From the NCBI GenBank assembly GCA_947383275.1, contig CANDCW010000003.1, positions 1 through 64,000 of the forward strand: a stretch of DNA of 64,000 bases. The letters run 5' to 3'. Position 1 is the stretch's first letter, and each line of letters opens with the position of its first letter. Shown in pieces: positions 8,078 through 16,441 of this stretch. The position numbers and the translations under genes are program-made. Source of the DNA: an uncultured Bacillota bacterium. Lineage in GTDB: Bacteria; Bacillota; Clostridia; Oscillospirales; Oscillospiraceae. The notes under the pieces are model-generated. The model had not been told where the DNA came from, made no database searches, and saw nothing but the letters and a program-made list of their open reading frames with translations.

Positions 8078-8734
8078 TTGGAGTACATGGATGAAATACT
8101 GGAGCATGCGCGGGTCTTGTATGATTTCCTTTCCGATATGGAGGAAACAGCGGATCAGGCGGATATTGTGCTGGCTATGGGGAGCCGGGACTTAAACGTG
8201 CCTGTGACGGCGGCGCGGGCCTTTTGGCAACGGCGGGCCCGGTGGCTGGTGTGCAGCGGCGGGTTTGGAAAAGATACGGCGGCCCTGTTCCGCGAACCGG
8301 AGGCGGTGCTGTTTGCGGAGCGGTGTGTAAAGCTGGGCGTGCCCGCAGAGCGTATCTTGGTAGAGGACCGGGCGTCCAACTCCGGGGAAAATGTTCGCTT
8401 CAGCAGGGCGTTGCTGGAAAAACGGGGAATTGTTCCCAGAACGGGCGTGATTGCCGCGAAGCCCTACATGGCAAAGCGGGCCTGGGCCACCGCTGCGATG
8501 CAGTGGCCGGAGGTGCGCTGGAGCGTGGCCCGGTCAGAGACCAGCTTCTGCGCGTATCTGGACCAGGGGAATGGCCTGGAGTCGGTTCTGAACCTGATGG
8601 TGGGGGACCTCCAGCGCCTCCGGACCTACGCCGGACGGTTTCAGGTGCCGGTGGAGGTTCCGGAAGCTGTCTGGGCCTCCTATGAGCGGTTGGCCGGGGC
8701 CGGATATGACAGGTATGTAATCCGGGAAGCCTGA
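8078..8734 (+). CDS. YdcF/DUF218-family protein
   Basis: This 218-residue soluble protein has the DUF218 fold signature: an early beta strand ending in VLAMGSRDL, the segment WLVCSGGFGKD, the conserved acidic motif VEDRASNSGENVRFS and a later GVIAAKPYMAKRA segment. DUF218 proteins include YdcF, which binds S-adenosylmethionine, and SanA-like envelope proteins. The short forms without membrane segments, like this one, have no firmly known reaction. The start is TTG with GAGGGGG 5 bp upstream. It stands alone, preceded by the palindromic promoter candidate at 7973 and followed by the sialic-acid operon promoter. Confidence 0.8.
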   Translation: MEYMDEILEHARVLYDFLSDMEETADQADIVLAMGSRDLNVPVTAARAFWQRRARWLVCSGGFGKDTAALFREPEAVLFAERCVKLGVPAERILVEDRASNSGENVRFSRALLEKRGIVPRTGVIAAKPYMAKRAWATAAMQWPEVRWSVARSETSFCAYLDQGNGLESVLNLMVGDLQRLRTYAGRFQVPVEVPEAVWASYERLAGAGYDRYVIREA

Positions 8735-8803
8735 ATTATTTTTCACAAATCTATAAAAACGTCCGCAATTATGCCGCGCTGCCTTGAAACAGTCAGATAA
8801 GGA

Positions 8804-8832
8804 TTGCATATTGCACAAATCTGTGGTACAAT
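8804..8832 (+). promoter_or_regulatory. Sigma-A promoter for the kinase-epimerase-rpiR operon
   Basis: TTGCAT (8804-8809), a 17-bp spacer and TACAAT (8827-8832), 56 bp upstream of the kinase start codon. The ribosome binding site AAAGGAG precedes the ATG at 8889. Confidence 0.65.
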
Positions 8833-8888
8833 TCCGCTACGGTAATCTCTCACATATACAAGTTTAACCGGATAAAGGAGACATCGCT

Positions 8889-10268
8889 ATGAACAGATTT
8901 GGCATCAATGTGGACTTGAAAAATATTCCTGCGCTGGACCCAGGCTTTCTTCCCCTGATGCGTTTCAACCGTGCGTTCCTGGAAGGGGCCGGGAAGCCCA
9001 TAGGGATTGCTGTGGAGCGGGCCGACGGCCAGATGGCCTCCTGCCACACCTTTATCCACGGCACGCCCGAGATGGCGGAGGCGGACCACTACTATGTGGA
9101 GCGGCTGGTGAAGACCATTTTATGGATGAAGGGCGGCTTCAAGGTTTATGTCAGCGGCGACGCGGCAACCTGCGAGTATTTGAGATCTGTATACTGTACC
9201 GGTGGGCAGCAGGAGTTCGACTGGGACTATATGGCCAACATCTTTGAGCACCCCTTCGAGGTGGTGCTGGTGGACGAGGTTCCTCAGGCCAAGGACGCGC
9301 CCAAGGCCATCGGCGGCCACCTGGGCGGGTGCCGCATCGGCTTCGATGCCGGCGGCTCCGACCGGAAAGTGTCCGCTGTGATTGACGGCGAGACGGTCTA
9401 CTCTGAGGAAGTGGTCTGGTTCCCCAAAACCAACTCCGACCCCGACTACCACTACGACGGCATTGTGGCCGCACTCAAGTCCGCCGGCTCGCACATGCCC
9501 CGGGTGGACGCGGTGGGTGTGTCCTCCGCCGGGGTGTTTATCAACAACCGCACTATGAACGCCTCCCTGTTTTTGAAGGTTCCCAAGGAAATCTATGACG
9601 AGAAGGTCAAGGACATCTATATCCGGGCCATCCAGGATACCTTCGGCGACGTGCCCTACTGTGTTATTAATGACGGCGATGTCTCCGCCCTGGCCGGGGC
9701 CATGAGCCTGAACGACAACAGCGTGCTGGGCATCGCCATGGGCACCAGCGAGGCGGTGGGCTACGTGGACGAGGAGGGCCGGATTACCGGCTGGCTCAAT
9801 GAGCTGGCCTTTGTCCCGGTGGACGCCCAGCCCGACGCCATGCGGGACGAGTGGTCCAATGACATTGGCTGCGGGGTGAAGTACTTCTCCCAGGACGGCG
9901 TGATCAAGCTGGCGCCCCGGGCGGGAATCCAGCTGGATGAGAGCGCGTCCCCCGCCGAGAAGCTAAAGGCTGTCCAGAAGCTGATGGCGGAGGACGACCC
10001 CCGGGCCGTCCAGGTGTATGAGTCCATCGGCGTCTACCTGGGCCACACCCTGGCCTACTACTATGAGCTGTACGGCTGCCGGCACGTTTTGCTGCTGGGC
10101 CGCGTCATGAGCGGCAAGGGCGGCGACCTGATTTTGGAGACCGCCAAAAAGGTGCTGGCCGACGAATACCCGGAGACCGCCGGAAAGATGGCGCCCGAGC
10201 TGCCCGATGAGAAGTTCCGCCGTGTGGGCCAGTCTATGGCCGCGGCCAGCCTGCCGGAAATCAAGTGA
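8889..10268 (+). CDS. Atypical ROK-family sugar kinase-like protein
   Basis: This 459-residue protein has an N-terminal extension of about 150 residues before the sugar-kinase fold. The phosphate-1 strand reads IGFDAGGSDRKVSAVIDGE in place of the usual DxGGT, and the catalytic-aspartate region reads CVINDGDVSALAGAM. The phosphate-2 region is GIAMGTSEAVGYVD. The Zn-binding CxCGxxGC motif of classical ROK kinases is missing. By context it would phosphorylate ManNAc, or GlcNAc after the epimerase encoded next. An alternative is a catalytically altered ROK-like protein acting as a sensor. It is the first gene of a four-gene operon that also carries the RpiR regulator. Confidence 0.72.
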   Translation: MNRFGINVDLKNIPALDPGFLPLMRFNRAFLEGAGKPIGIAVERADGQMASCHTFIHGTPEMAEADHYYVERLVKTILWMKGGFKVYVSGDAATCEYLRSVYCTGGQQEFDWDYMANIFEHPFEVVLVDEVPQAKDAPKAIGGHLGGCRIGFDAGGSDRKVSAVIDGETVYSEEVVWFPKTNSDPDYHYDGIVAALKSAGSHMPRVDAVGVSSAGVFINNRTMNASLFLKVPKEIYDEKVKDIYIRAIQDTFGDVPYCVINDGDVSALAGAMSLNDNSVLGIAMGTSEAVGYVDEEGRITGWLNELAFVPVDAQPDAMRDEWSNDIGCGVKYFSQDGVIKLAPRAGIQLDESASPAEKLKAVQKLMAEDDPRAVQVYESIGVYLGHTLAYYYELYGCRHVLLLGRVMSGKGGDLILETAKKVLADEYPETAGKMAPELPDEKFRRVGQSMAAASLPEIK

Positions 10269-10279
10269 GGAGGATCTGC

Positions 10280-11485
10280 ATGGACCGTCAAAAACTGCAA
10301 GATGCGCAATCCTGGGTAAAAAGCGAGCTGGACCGCTCCGCCCGGTTCTGGCTGGAACACGGCATAGACCGGGAACACGGCGGGGTCTACACCTGTCTGG
10401 ACCGGAAGGGCGAGATCTACTCCACCGACAAGAGCGTTTGGATGCAGGGCCGGTGCGGCTGGATTTTCGCTTTCCTGTGCCACACCTATGGGGCAAGGCA
10501 GGAGTGGGTGGAAGCGTCGAAGAGCTGCCTGGACTTTATGGAGGCGCACTGCTTCAACCGCGCCTGCGGCGACCGGATGTACTTTACGGTTACGGCCGAA
10601 GGCAAGCCCCTGCGCCAGCGGCGGTACTACTTTTCTGAGGCGTTCTGCGCCATCGCCAACGCCGAGTACTACGGTGTAACCGGCGACAAAAGCCGCCTGG
10701 AGCGGGCGCGGCAGTGCTACGATCTATACTGGGACCTGAGCCAGGGCAAGCCCGATCCCGTGGGCATGGGACCCAAGACAATTGCCGGGACCCGCAGCGG
10801 GCGGGCCTTTGGTACTCCCATGATTATCCTCAACGTCACCGGCGTGCTGCTGCGCACCGACCCTGAGCGGAAAGCGCTCTATGAGCAGCGGGCCCAGCAG
10901 TGCGTGGACGACATCTTCCAGTACCACGTTAAGCCTGAGCTGAAATGCACCCTGGAGAATGTGGACGTGGACGGAACCCCCCGGCTGTACTACACGGAAG
11001 GCCGCACGGTAAATCCTGGACACGATATTGAGGGCGTGTGGTTCCTGCTGGAGCACGCTCAGCGGACCGGGGACCGGGAGCTGGTGAAGAAGGCGGCGCA
11101 GATGTTCGACTGGGCCATTGACGCCGGCTGGGACAAGGAGTACGGGGGGCTACTCTACTTCACCGACTGCCTGGGCAAGCCCCCCGAGGCATATGAGCAC
11201 GACATGAAGCTGTGGTGGCCCCACAACGAGATTCTCATCGCCTCCATGATGCTCTACCGGGACACCGGAGAGGAGAAGTACCTGGACTGGTTTTACAAAA
11301 CCGCCGATTACTGCAAGGCCCATTTCTCCGATCCCGAGTACGGCGAGTGGTACGGCTATCTCCGCCGGGACGGCCTGCCCACAATGCCCTCGACGAAGGG
11401 CAGCACCTTCAAAGGGCCCTTCCATATGCCCCGGAGCATGATCCTGGTGGATGGTATGATATCTGAGATTCTGGCGCGTTCGTAA
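10280..11485 (+). CDS. AGE-family N-acylglucosamine 2-epimerase
   Basis: This 401-residue (alpha/alpha)6-barrel protein is of the renin-binding-protein type. It spans the usual family length and shows HGGVYTCLDRKGEIYSTDK near the N terminus, RYYFSEAFCAIANAEYY mid-protein, NPGHDIEGVWFLLEHA and HDMKLWWPHNEILIA, with the family's conserved active-site histidines. Such enzymes interconvert GlcNAc and ManNAc. The ATG at 10280 is preferred over 10265 because GAGGAGG lies 6 bp upstream. It starts 11 bp after the kinase gene. Using this epimerase instead of the NanE ManNAc-6-phosphate epimerase suggests a ManNAc to GlcNAc route followed by phosphorylation. Confidence 0.88.
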   Translation: MDRQKLQDAQSWVKSELDRSARFWLEHGIDREHGGVYTCLDRKGEIYSTDKSVWMQGRCGWIFAFLCHTYGARQEWVEASKSCLDFMEAHCFNRACGDRMYFTVTAEGKPLRQRRYYFSEAFCAIANAEYYGVTGDKSRLERARQCYDLYWDLSQGKPDPVGMGPKTIAGTRSGRAFGTPMIILNVTGVLLRTDPERKALYEQRAQQCVDDIFQYHVKPELKCTLENVDVDGTPRLYYTEGRTVNPGHDIEGVWFLLEHAQRTGDRELVKKAAQMFDWAIDAGWDKEYGGLLYFTDCLGKPPEAYEHDMKLWWPHNEILIASMMLYRDTGEEKYLDWFYKTADYCKAHFSDPEYGEWYGYLRRDGLPTMPSTKGSTFKGPFHMPRSMILVDGMISEILARS

Positions 11486-11498
11486 GGGGAGGTGCGGT

Positions 11499-12353
11499 TT
11501 GGAAAAGAACATCGTGGCGCTGATGCTCCAGGAGTATGAAAACTTTACCCGCTCGGAACGGAAAATTGCCGACTATGTGCTGGAACACCAGAAAGAGACC
11601 CAGTATATCAGCATCACCGACCTGAGCGCGGAGTGTGAGGTGGCAGTGTCCACGGTGTCTCTGTTCTGCCGGAAACTGAAGCTGGCCGGGTTCAACGACT
11701 TTAAGCTGGAACTGGCCCGGGCCTCCCTGCCCGCCGGAACGGGCGCAAGCCAGCTGGCGGGGGAAATCCTGCTGGAGGACCCGCTGGGTACGGTGATGGG
11801 CAAGGTGCTCCACTCCCTTCAGGAGGAACTGAACAACGCTTATCACATGCTGTCCGAGGCGGCCGTTGCCCGGGCGGTGGACCTGCTTCGGGGAGCGGAT
11901 CAGGTGGTCTGCCTGGGCCAGGGCAACCACTCGGTGGTGGCCCTGGCTGCCTGGGGGCAGTTCTCCACTACCTCCCCCAAATTCAAAACCATTCAGGACT
12001 CCCATATGCAGGCGGTGGTGCTGTCCACCCTGTCCAGGAAGGACGTGGTCCTCTACTTCTCCCACTCCGGCGCCACCCACGAGGTGTTGGAGGCGGGAGA
12101 GATCATCCGCAGCCGGGGGGCCAAGCTGATTTTGGTTACCCGGTATCTCAACTCCCCGGCCAGCGCCTATGCCGACACTGTTTTGCTGTGCGGGCCCAAC
12201 GAACAGCCCTTCCAGTTTGGTTCCTCCTCTGCCTTTATTGCCCAGCTCTACGTGGTGGAGGTACTCCTCAGCGAATTTGTCCGCCGGGACCCGGAGGAGG
12301 CGGAGCGCAACCGGCAGGCGGTGGGCAAGTCGCTGACCCAGAAATGTGTTTAG
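11499..12353 (+). CDS. RpiR/MurR-family transcriptional regulator
   Basis: This 284-residue protein has an N-terminal HTH_6 domain (about 1-77; RSERKIADYVLEH and the recognition segment AVSTVSLFCRKLKLAGFNDF) and a C-terminal SIS sugar-phosphate-binding domain (about 105-270; YFSHSGATHEVLEAG). RpiR proteins in amino-sugar loci sense a phosphorylated intermediate and repress catabolic genes. The start is TTG with GGGGAGGTG upstream, 13 bp after the epimerase gene. The likely target is the divergent promoter pair at 13784-13954, where a 10-bp box occurs three times. That pairing is inference. Confidence 0.9.
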   Translation: MEKNIVALMLQEYENFTRSERKIADYVLEHQKETQYISITDLSAECEVAVSTVSLFCRKLKLAGFNDFKLELARASLPAGTGASQLAGEILLEDPLGTVMGKVLHSLQEELNNAYHMLSEAAVARAVDLLRGADQVVCLGQGNHSVVALAAWGQFSTTSPKFKTIQDSHMQAVVLSTLSRKDVVLYFSHSGATHEVLEAGEIIRSRGAKLILVTRYLNSPASAYADTVLLCGPNEQPFQFGSSSAFIAQLYVVEVLLSEFVRRDPEEAERNRQAVGKSLTQKCV

Positions 12354-12390
12354 AGGCTGCTGGAATTGGTCCGGCTGTTCAGGAGGGCTT

Positions 12391-13038
12391 ATGGGAGAGT
12401 TTTTCAACCCGGAAAAGGGAATATGGGCCTGGCTGAGCACCATGGTGGACATAGTCGGGCTGTCCGTTTTGTGGATCTTCCTGTGCCTGCCGGTGGTGAC
12501 CATCGGCCCGGCTACGGCGGCGCTGTACTACACCGTGGTCAAATACGTTCGAAAGCGGGAGGGCGGCGCGTTCGGGGCCTATCTGCTCTCCTTCCGGGAC
12601 AACTTCAGAACGGGGCTGAAAGCCAGCCTGATTGCCGTCCCCGCCGCCTTGCTGCTTTATTTTGGGTACGATGTGGTTCGCTGGTACGGGACGCGGGTTG
12701 GCGGTATGGCCTACGTCCTCTATGTGGCTTACTACTTTGCCCTGATTCTCCCGGCGGGGGCGCTGTGCTGGCTGTTCCCGCTGCTGGGGCGGTTCGAGTA
12801 TCAGGTGCGGGAGCTGTTCCGCACCGCATTCCAACTAGCCATCGCCCATCTGCCCAGCACTGTTGTTGTAGTGCTGCTGGCGGCACAAACCGCTGTGTTC
12901 TGCGCGGAACGGTGGTGGCCGGTGGTGTTTATGCCCACCCTGGCCATGCTGCTCACCTCCTTGTTTTTTGAGCGGATTTTCCAAAAATATTCTCCGGAGC
13001 TGGCCCGGAAGGAGCCGGAGGCCCCGGAAGAGGAATAA
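12391..13038 (+). CDS. DUF624 (YesL-like) membrane protein
   Basis: This 215-residue integral membrane protein has about five hydrophobic segments. Its N-terminal pattern (FFNPEKGIWAWLSTMVDIVG...FLCLPVVTIGPATAALYYT) is typical of DUF624/YesL. Members are regularly encoded next to ABC sugar importers that lack their own ATPase, but their function is unknown. I chose the ATG at 12391 because AGGAGGG sits 3 bp upstream; the longer in-frame start would overlap the end of rpiR. It closes the operon and is followed by a strong terminator. Confidence 0.85.
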   Translation: MGEFFNPEKGIWAWLSTMVDIVGLSVLWIFLCLPVVTIGPATAALYYTVVKYVRKREGGAFGAYLLSFRDNFRTGLKASLIAVPAALLLYFGYDVVRWYGTRVGGMAYVLYVAYYFALILPAGALCWLFPLLGRFEYQVRELFRTAFQLAIAHLPSTVVVVLLAAQTAVFCAERWWPVVFMPTLAMLLTSLFFERIFQKYSPELARKEPEAPEEE

Positions 13039-13040
13039 GA

Positions 13041-13079
13041 ACACAACCGGAGCGGTATTCCGCTCCGGTTGTGTTTTTA
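13041..13079. terminator. Bidirectional terminator between DUF624 gene and SGNH hydrolase gene
   Basis: ACACAACCGGAGCGG (13041-13055) pairs perfectly with CCGCTCCGGTTGTGT (13060-13074) around a TATT loop, followed by a T run. It separates two convergent genes and should end transcription from both sides. Confidence 0.9.
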
Positions 13080-13724
13080 CTACTGCGGCAGCAGAGCGGG
13101 AACCTGCTCCGCCAGCATGGCGGCCAGCTGGGTATGGCCCTTTCGGGTTAGGTGCATGTGGTCGATTTGATTGAACTCGCACTGTGCCGCGTCGATAAAG
13201 TGGGCCCCAACCAGGCCGGCGGTTTTTCTATAGTATTGGGGCAATTCCCGGGTTTTCACGTCGCAGCCGCGGCCCATGGCGGGGTCGTTCATTTCCGGGT
13301 GGATGGGAGGCGGGCAGACAATCAAAATATTGGGGGCGTGATCCCCCCAGCAGTCCACGCTCTGGGCCTTGCGCACCAGGCGCTCCATGCCAATGCCGAT
13401 GCAGGCGGCGTTGACACCCAGCCGCTCCTTGGCATCGTTTGTGCCGAGCATAATGATGAGCAGATCGATTACCTCGTGGCTTTTCAGCAGGGAATAGAGC
13501 ACGGTCAGCGCGTCCATCGTCTCGTGGAGGGGATCGGGAAAGACGGTGGTCCGGCCGGACAGTCCCTCTTCGGTCACCAGATAATTGCTGCCCAAGGCGT
13601 TTTGGAGCAGGCAGGTCCACCGCTCCTCCTCGTTGAAGCGGGTACCGCCGTCGGCGCAGTCGGCGGGGTCGGCGCAGTAGCCGTGGGTATTGGAGTCGCC
13701 CAGGCAGAGAATGTGCTTTTTCAT
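13080..13724 (-). CDS. SGNH/GDSL-family esterase
   Basis: This 214-residue soluble hydrolase starts MKKHILCLGDSNTHGY, giving the block I serine, and shows GLSGRT (block II glycine), MLGTNDAKE (block III asparagine) and DHMHLTRKGH (block V aspartate and histidine). The set of catalytic residues is complete. SGNH enzymes of this length deacetylate sugars. Being transcribed divergently from a sialic-acid importer, it may remove O-acetyl groups from sialic acid, though it lacks a signal peptide and so would act on imported sugar. The ATG at 13724 is chosen over an upstream in-frame start because the family begins with this strand. Confidence 0.85.
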   Translation of the reverse strand: MKKHILCLGDSNTHGYCADPADCADGGTRFNEEERWTCLLQNALGSNYLVTEEGLSGRTTVFPDPLHETMDALTVLYSLLKSHEVIDLLIIMLGTNDAKERLGVNAACIGIGMERLVRKAQSVDCWGDHAPNILIVCPPPIHPEMNDPAMGRGCDVKTRELPQYYRKTAGLVGAHFIDAAQCEFNQIDHMHLTRKGHTQLAAMLAEQVPALLPQ

Positions 13725-13783
13725 GGATGGCCACGTCCTTTCCGAATTTGGCTTATTGGGAAAAATGTTCTCATATACTATTA

Positions 13784-13811
13784 AGAGTAACATGGATTTT
13801 TTGTTTGTCAA
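13784..13811 (-). promoter_or_regulatory. Promoter for the SGNH esterase gene
   Basis: On the minus strand, TTGACA (13811-13806) is followed by a 16-bp spacer and TACTCT (13789-13784), with a TG one base upstream of the -10. It lies about 60 bp upstream of the start at 13724. Confidence 0.5.
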
Positions 13812-13820
13812 GGCAAACTG

Positions 13821-13923
13821 TTTCGATTTTTGGGGGGAGATCCAGTATAAACTGCACAAAAATCGAAATTATTTTTGTTTATTCCACTGAAGTTGGCGGA
13901 TTTTTAAAAATTTTTTCGATTTT
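13821..13923. promoter_or_regulatory. Three TTTCGATTTT boxes, candidate RpiR operators
   Basis: TTTCGATTTT occurs at 13821-13830 (plus), 13859-13868 (minus; AAAATCGAAA) and 13914-13923 (plus). The outer copies lie 9 bp and 2 bp upstream of the -35 boxes of the divergent esterase and importer promoters. The repetition is seen directly; binding by the RpiR protein is inferred. Confidence 0.55.
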
Positions 13924-13925
13924 GA

Positions 13926-13954
13926 TTGACAGCCCATCCATGTTCTTGTATAAT
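13926..13954 (+). promoter_or_regulatory. Perfect consensus sigma-A promoter for the sialic-acid importer operon
   Basis: TTGACA (13926-13931), exactly 17 bp, then TATAAT (13949-13954). It is about 60 bp upstream of the binding-protein start and should be very strong unless repressed. Confidence 0.9.
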
Positions 13955-14013
13955 TTATACATTAGCCCCAGCCTTACAACCACATTTTTTGTGAAATTGA
14001 AGGAGGAACTGCA

Positions 14014-15393
14014 ATGAAGATGAAGAAACTTGTCGCTGCGGCTCTGGCTGCCGCCATGTCTCTATCCCTCGCCGCCTGCGGCGGAGGAGGCGGAGCCAAG
14101 AGCAATCCCCCTGCGGGCAGCAATCCCCCTGCGGCTAGCAATCCCGCAGCCAGCACCCCCGCGGCCTCGGGCGCCGCCACAGAGATCACCGCTTGGATTT
14201 ATCCCGTGGGCGGCTGGACGGAGGAGTCCAACGTCAAGCCCCTGGTGGATGAGTTTACCGCGGCCACCGGCATCAAGGTCAATCTGGAGTGGCTGGCCTA
14301 CGCCGACGGCGACGACAAGGTGAATACCGCCATTACCGCGGAGAAGGCCCCCGACCTGATTATGGAAGGTCCCGAGCGCCTGGTGGCCAACTGGGGCGCC
14401 AAGGGCTATATGGTGGATTTGTCCGACATGATTGATGATACCGACCGCGCTGAGATCAACCCCGCCGCGCTGGCCGCCTGCACCAGCACCGACGGCAAGA
14501 TTTATCAGTACCCCATGTTTATCACCGCCCACTGCATGGGCATTAATCTGGACGCTTTCAAGGCGGCTGGCGCCGACCAGTATCTGAACCTGGATAACCA
14601 CACCTGGACCACCGATGGCTTCATTAAGGCGGTTGAGGCTCTGTACGCCGCAAAGAAGGACACCGTAGCCGCTGTCTACTGCAAGGGCCAGGGCGGCGAC
14701 CAGGGTACCCGCGCCCTGATTAACAACATGTACGGCGGCACCTTCACCGACGCGGGGCACACCAAGTACACCTGGGACGATCCCAACAACATCAAGGCCC
14801 TGGAGCAGCTGAAGAGCATGCCCGGCATTGCTTTCGACGCCTCCCTGGAGGGCGGCGACGAGCTGAAGCTGATGTACCAGGAAATTCTGGACATGGCTTT
14901 CTGCTGGAACATCGCCCAGCAGCTGGATCCCGCGCAGGCCCACGGCGACCCCGGCAAGACCATCAACGGCAAAGAGATCGTCTGCATGAACTTCCCCTCC
15001 CCCGACGGCACCCCCATTCTTCAGGGCGGCATCTGGGGCCTGGGCATCTTTAATAACGGCGACCAGGGCAAGATCGACGCGGCCAAGCAGTTTGTCAAGT
15101 GGATGTGCGACTCTGAGCACGCCGCCGACGCCGCCAAGATTTCCAACTTCTTCTCCGCCCGCAGCGCCGCTGAGGGCACCGACCTGTCCAACATCTTTGC
15201 CGACAACGCCATTATGACCGAGTACAACAAGGTCATCCTTCCCAACCTGGGCGACTACTATCAGATCACCAGCGGCTGGGCCGGCGCCCGGGGCGAGTGG
15301 TGGGCGATGCTCCAGGAAGTGGGCAACGGCGATGACATTGCCACAGCGGTGGGCAACCACGTGGCTGCCGCCAACGCGCTGATAGCGGGCTGA
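14014..15393 (+). CDS. ABC importer substrate-binding lipoprotein (sugar type)
   Basis: This 459-residue extracellular lipoprotein has a signal peptide MKMKKLVAAALAAAMSLSLA with lipobox LAAC, acylated cysteine C22, and then a low-complexity Gly/Ser/Pro/Asn/Ala linker (about 23-55). The rest is a family 1 sugar-binding protein, with mature start AAATEITAWIYPVGGW and C-terminal aromatic-rich SGWAGARGEWWAML. It captures the sugar for the two permeases that follow. The neighbouring NanA-like lyase points to sialic acid or a related acid sugar. AGGAGG lies 7 bp before the ATG. A hairpin after the gene probably makes it more abundant than the permeases. Confidence 0.9.
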   Translation: MKMKKLVAAALAAAMSLSLAACGGGGGAKSNPPAGSNPPAASNPAASTPAASGAATEITAWIYPVGGWTEESNVKPLVDEFTAATGIKVNLEWLAYADGDDKVNTAITAEKAPDLIMEGPERLVANWGAKGYMVDLSDMIDDTDRAEINPAALAACTSTDGKIYQYPMFITAHCMGINLDAFKAAGADQYLNLDNHTWTTDGFIKAVEALYAAKKDTVAAVYCKGQGGDQGTRALINNMYGGTFTDAGHTKYTWDDPNNIKALEQLKSMPGIAFDASLEGGDELKLMYQEILDMAFCWNIAQQLDPAQAHGDPGKTINGKEIVCMNFPSPDGTPILQGGIWGLGIFNNGDQGKIDAAKQFVKWMCDSEHAADAAKISNFFSARSAAEGTDLSNIFADNAIMTEYNKVILPNLGDYYQITSGWAGARGEWWAMLQEVGNGDDIATAVGNHVAAANALIAG

Positions 15394-15440
15394 GTGTCCC
15401 GCGAAACATAAGCGGTAAAAAGAGAAAAGGGTTTTTGCGC

Positions 15441-15466
15441 CCCTCTCCCGCGAGGGCGGGAGAGGG
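15441..15466 (+). repeat. Intercistronic hairpin between binding protein and permease genes
   Basis: CCCTCTCCCGC (15441-15451) and GCGGGAGAGGG (15456-15466) form a perfect 11-bp stem with a 4-nt loop. No T tract follows. Such stems between binding-protein and permease genes are known to protect upstream mRNA and lower downstream expression. Confidence 0.7.
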
Positions 15467-15505
15467 ACGCGGATTTTCTGTGGTTCTTGTAAAGGAGTGT
15501 TGATC

Positions 15506-16429
15506 TTGGCAAGACAGTCCAAACCTACCATGAGCAGGGCGCTGCAACGCCGGGAGAACGTCGCTGGCTATCTGTTTATGCTGCCCAGCCTGATCTTCTT
15601 TGTCGGTTTTGTGGTCATCCCCATGGTGATCTGCATTATCACCAGCCTGACCGATGCCAACATGGACAGCCCCGGCCTGTTCGGCAATTTCATTGGCCTG
15701 AGCAACTTTGCCCGCCTGTGGACGGACGCGACCTTCCTGGACGCGCTGAAAAACACCTTTGTGATTGTAATTGTCAGCGTGCCAGCGGTATGCGCCTTTT
15801 CGCTCTGGGTGTCCTCCGCCATCTACCGGATGAAGGGCCCTGTCCTGTCCGCGTTCCGCTGCATCTTCTATCTGCCCGTGGTTACCGGTTCGGTGGCCGT
15901 TACGGTAGTGTGGGCCTGGATTTATAACAACTACTACGGCGTCCTCAACTATATTATCGGCCCCAAGGGGCTGGGCCTGATTGAGGGCCGTATCAATTGG
16001 CTGGGCGACCCCAAATATGCCCTGGGCTGTATCATCCTGATTCTGTTCACTACCTCGGTGGGACAGCCGATCGTCCTATACGTCTCCGCCCTGGGCAATG
16101 TGGACACCACCCTCATTGAGGCCGCCCAGGTGGACGGCGCCACCGACTTTCAGGTGTTCTGGAAGGTGAAATGGCCCCAGATGATGCCGACTACCTTGTA
16201 CATCCTGGTCATTACAACCATCAACTCCTTCCAATGCTTCGCCCTGATCCAGCTGCTGACCAAGGGCGGCCAGGGGACTAACACGGTGATGTACCACATC
16301 TACTGGACCGCCTTTAAGCTGACACAGCAGGCGGGCCACTTCGGCTACGCCAACGCCATGGGCGTGGTGCTGGCCATCTTCATCGGAATCCTGTCCGCGC
16401 TCCAGTTTAAGCTGGCAAAAGAAAAGTAG
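15506..16429 (+). CDS. ABC sugar importer permease (MalF type)
   Basis: This 307-residue inner-membrane protein has six predicted transmembrane segments and the ATPase-docking loop EAAQVDGATDFQVFWKVKWP at about residue 205. It pairs with the next gene product to form the channel for the sugar captured by the upstream lipoprotein. I chose TTG at 15506 because AAAGGAG lies 8 bp upstream; GTG at 15497 overlaps that site. No ATPase gene is present, so a shared MsmX/UgpC-type ATPase encoded elsewhere must drive it. Confidence 0.9.
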   Translation: MARQSKPTMSRALQRRENVAGYLFMLPSLIFFVGFVVIPMVICIITSLTDANMDSPGLFGNFIGLSNFARLWTDATFLDALKNTFVIVIVSVPAVCAFSLWVSSAIYRMKGPVLSAFRCIFYLPVVTGSVAVTVVWAWIYNNYYGVLNYIIGPKGLGLIEGRINWLGDPKYALGCIILILFTTSVGQPIVLYVSALGNVDTTLIEAAQVDGATDFQVFWKVKWPQMMPTTLYILVITTINSFQCFALIQLLTKGGQGTNTVMYHIYWTAFKLTQQAGHFGYANAMGVVLAIFIGILSALQFKLAKEK

Positions 16430-16441
16430 GGGGGTGCCGGT

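Noticed and set aside
14062..15531. 489-codon open frame antisense to the sugar-binding lipoprotein
   Set aside because: Repetitive valine/glycine/histidine composition typical of shadow frames in GC-rich genes; the sense strand has a signal peptide, ribosome binding site and consensus promoter.
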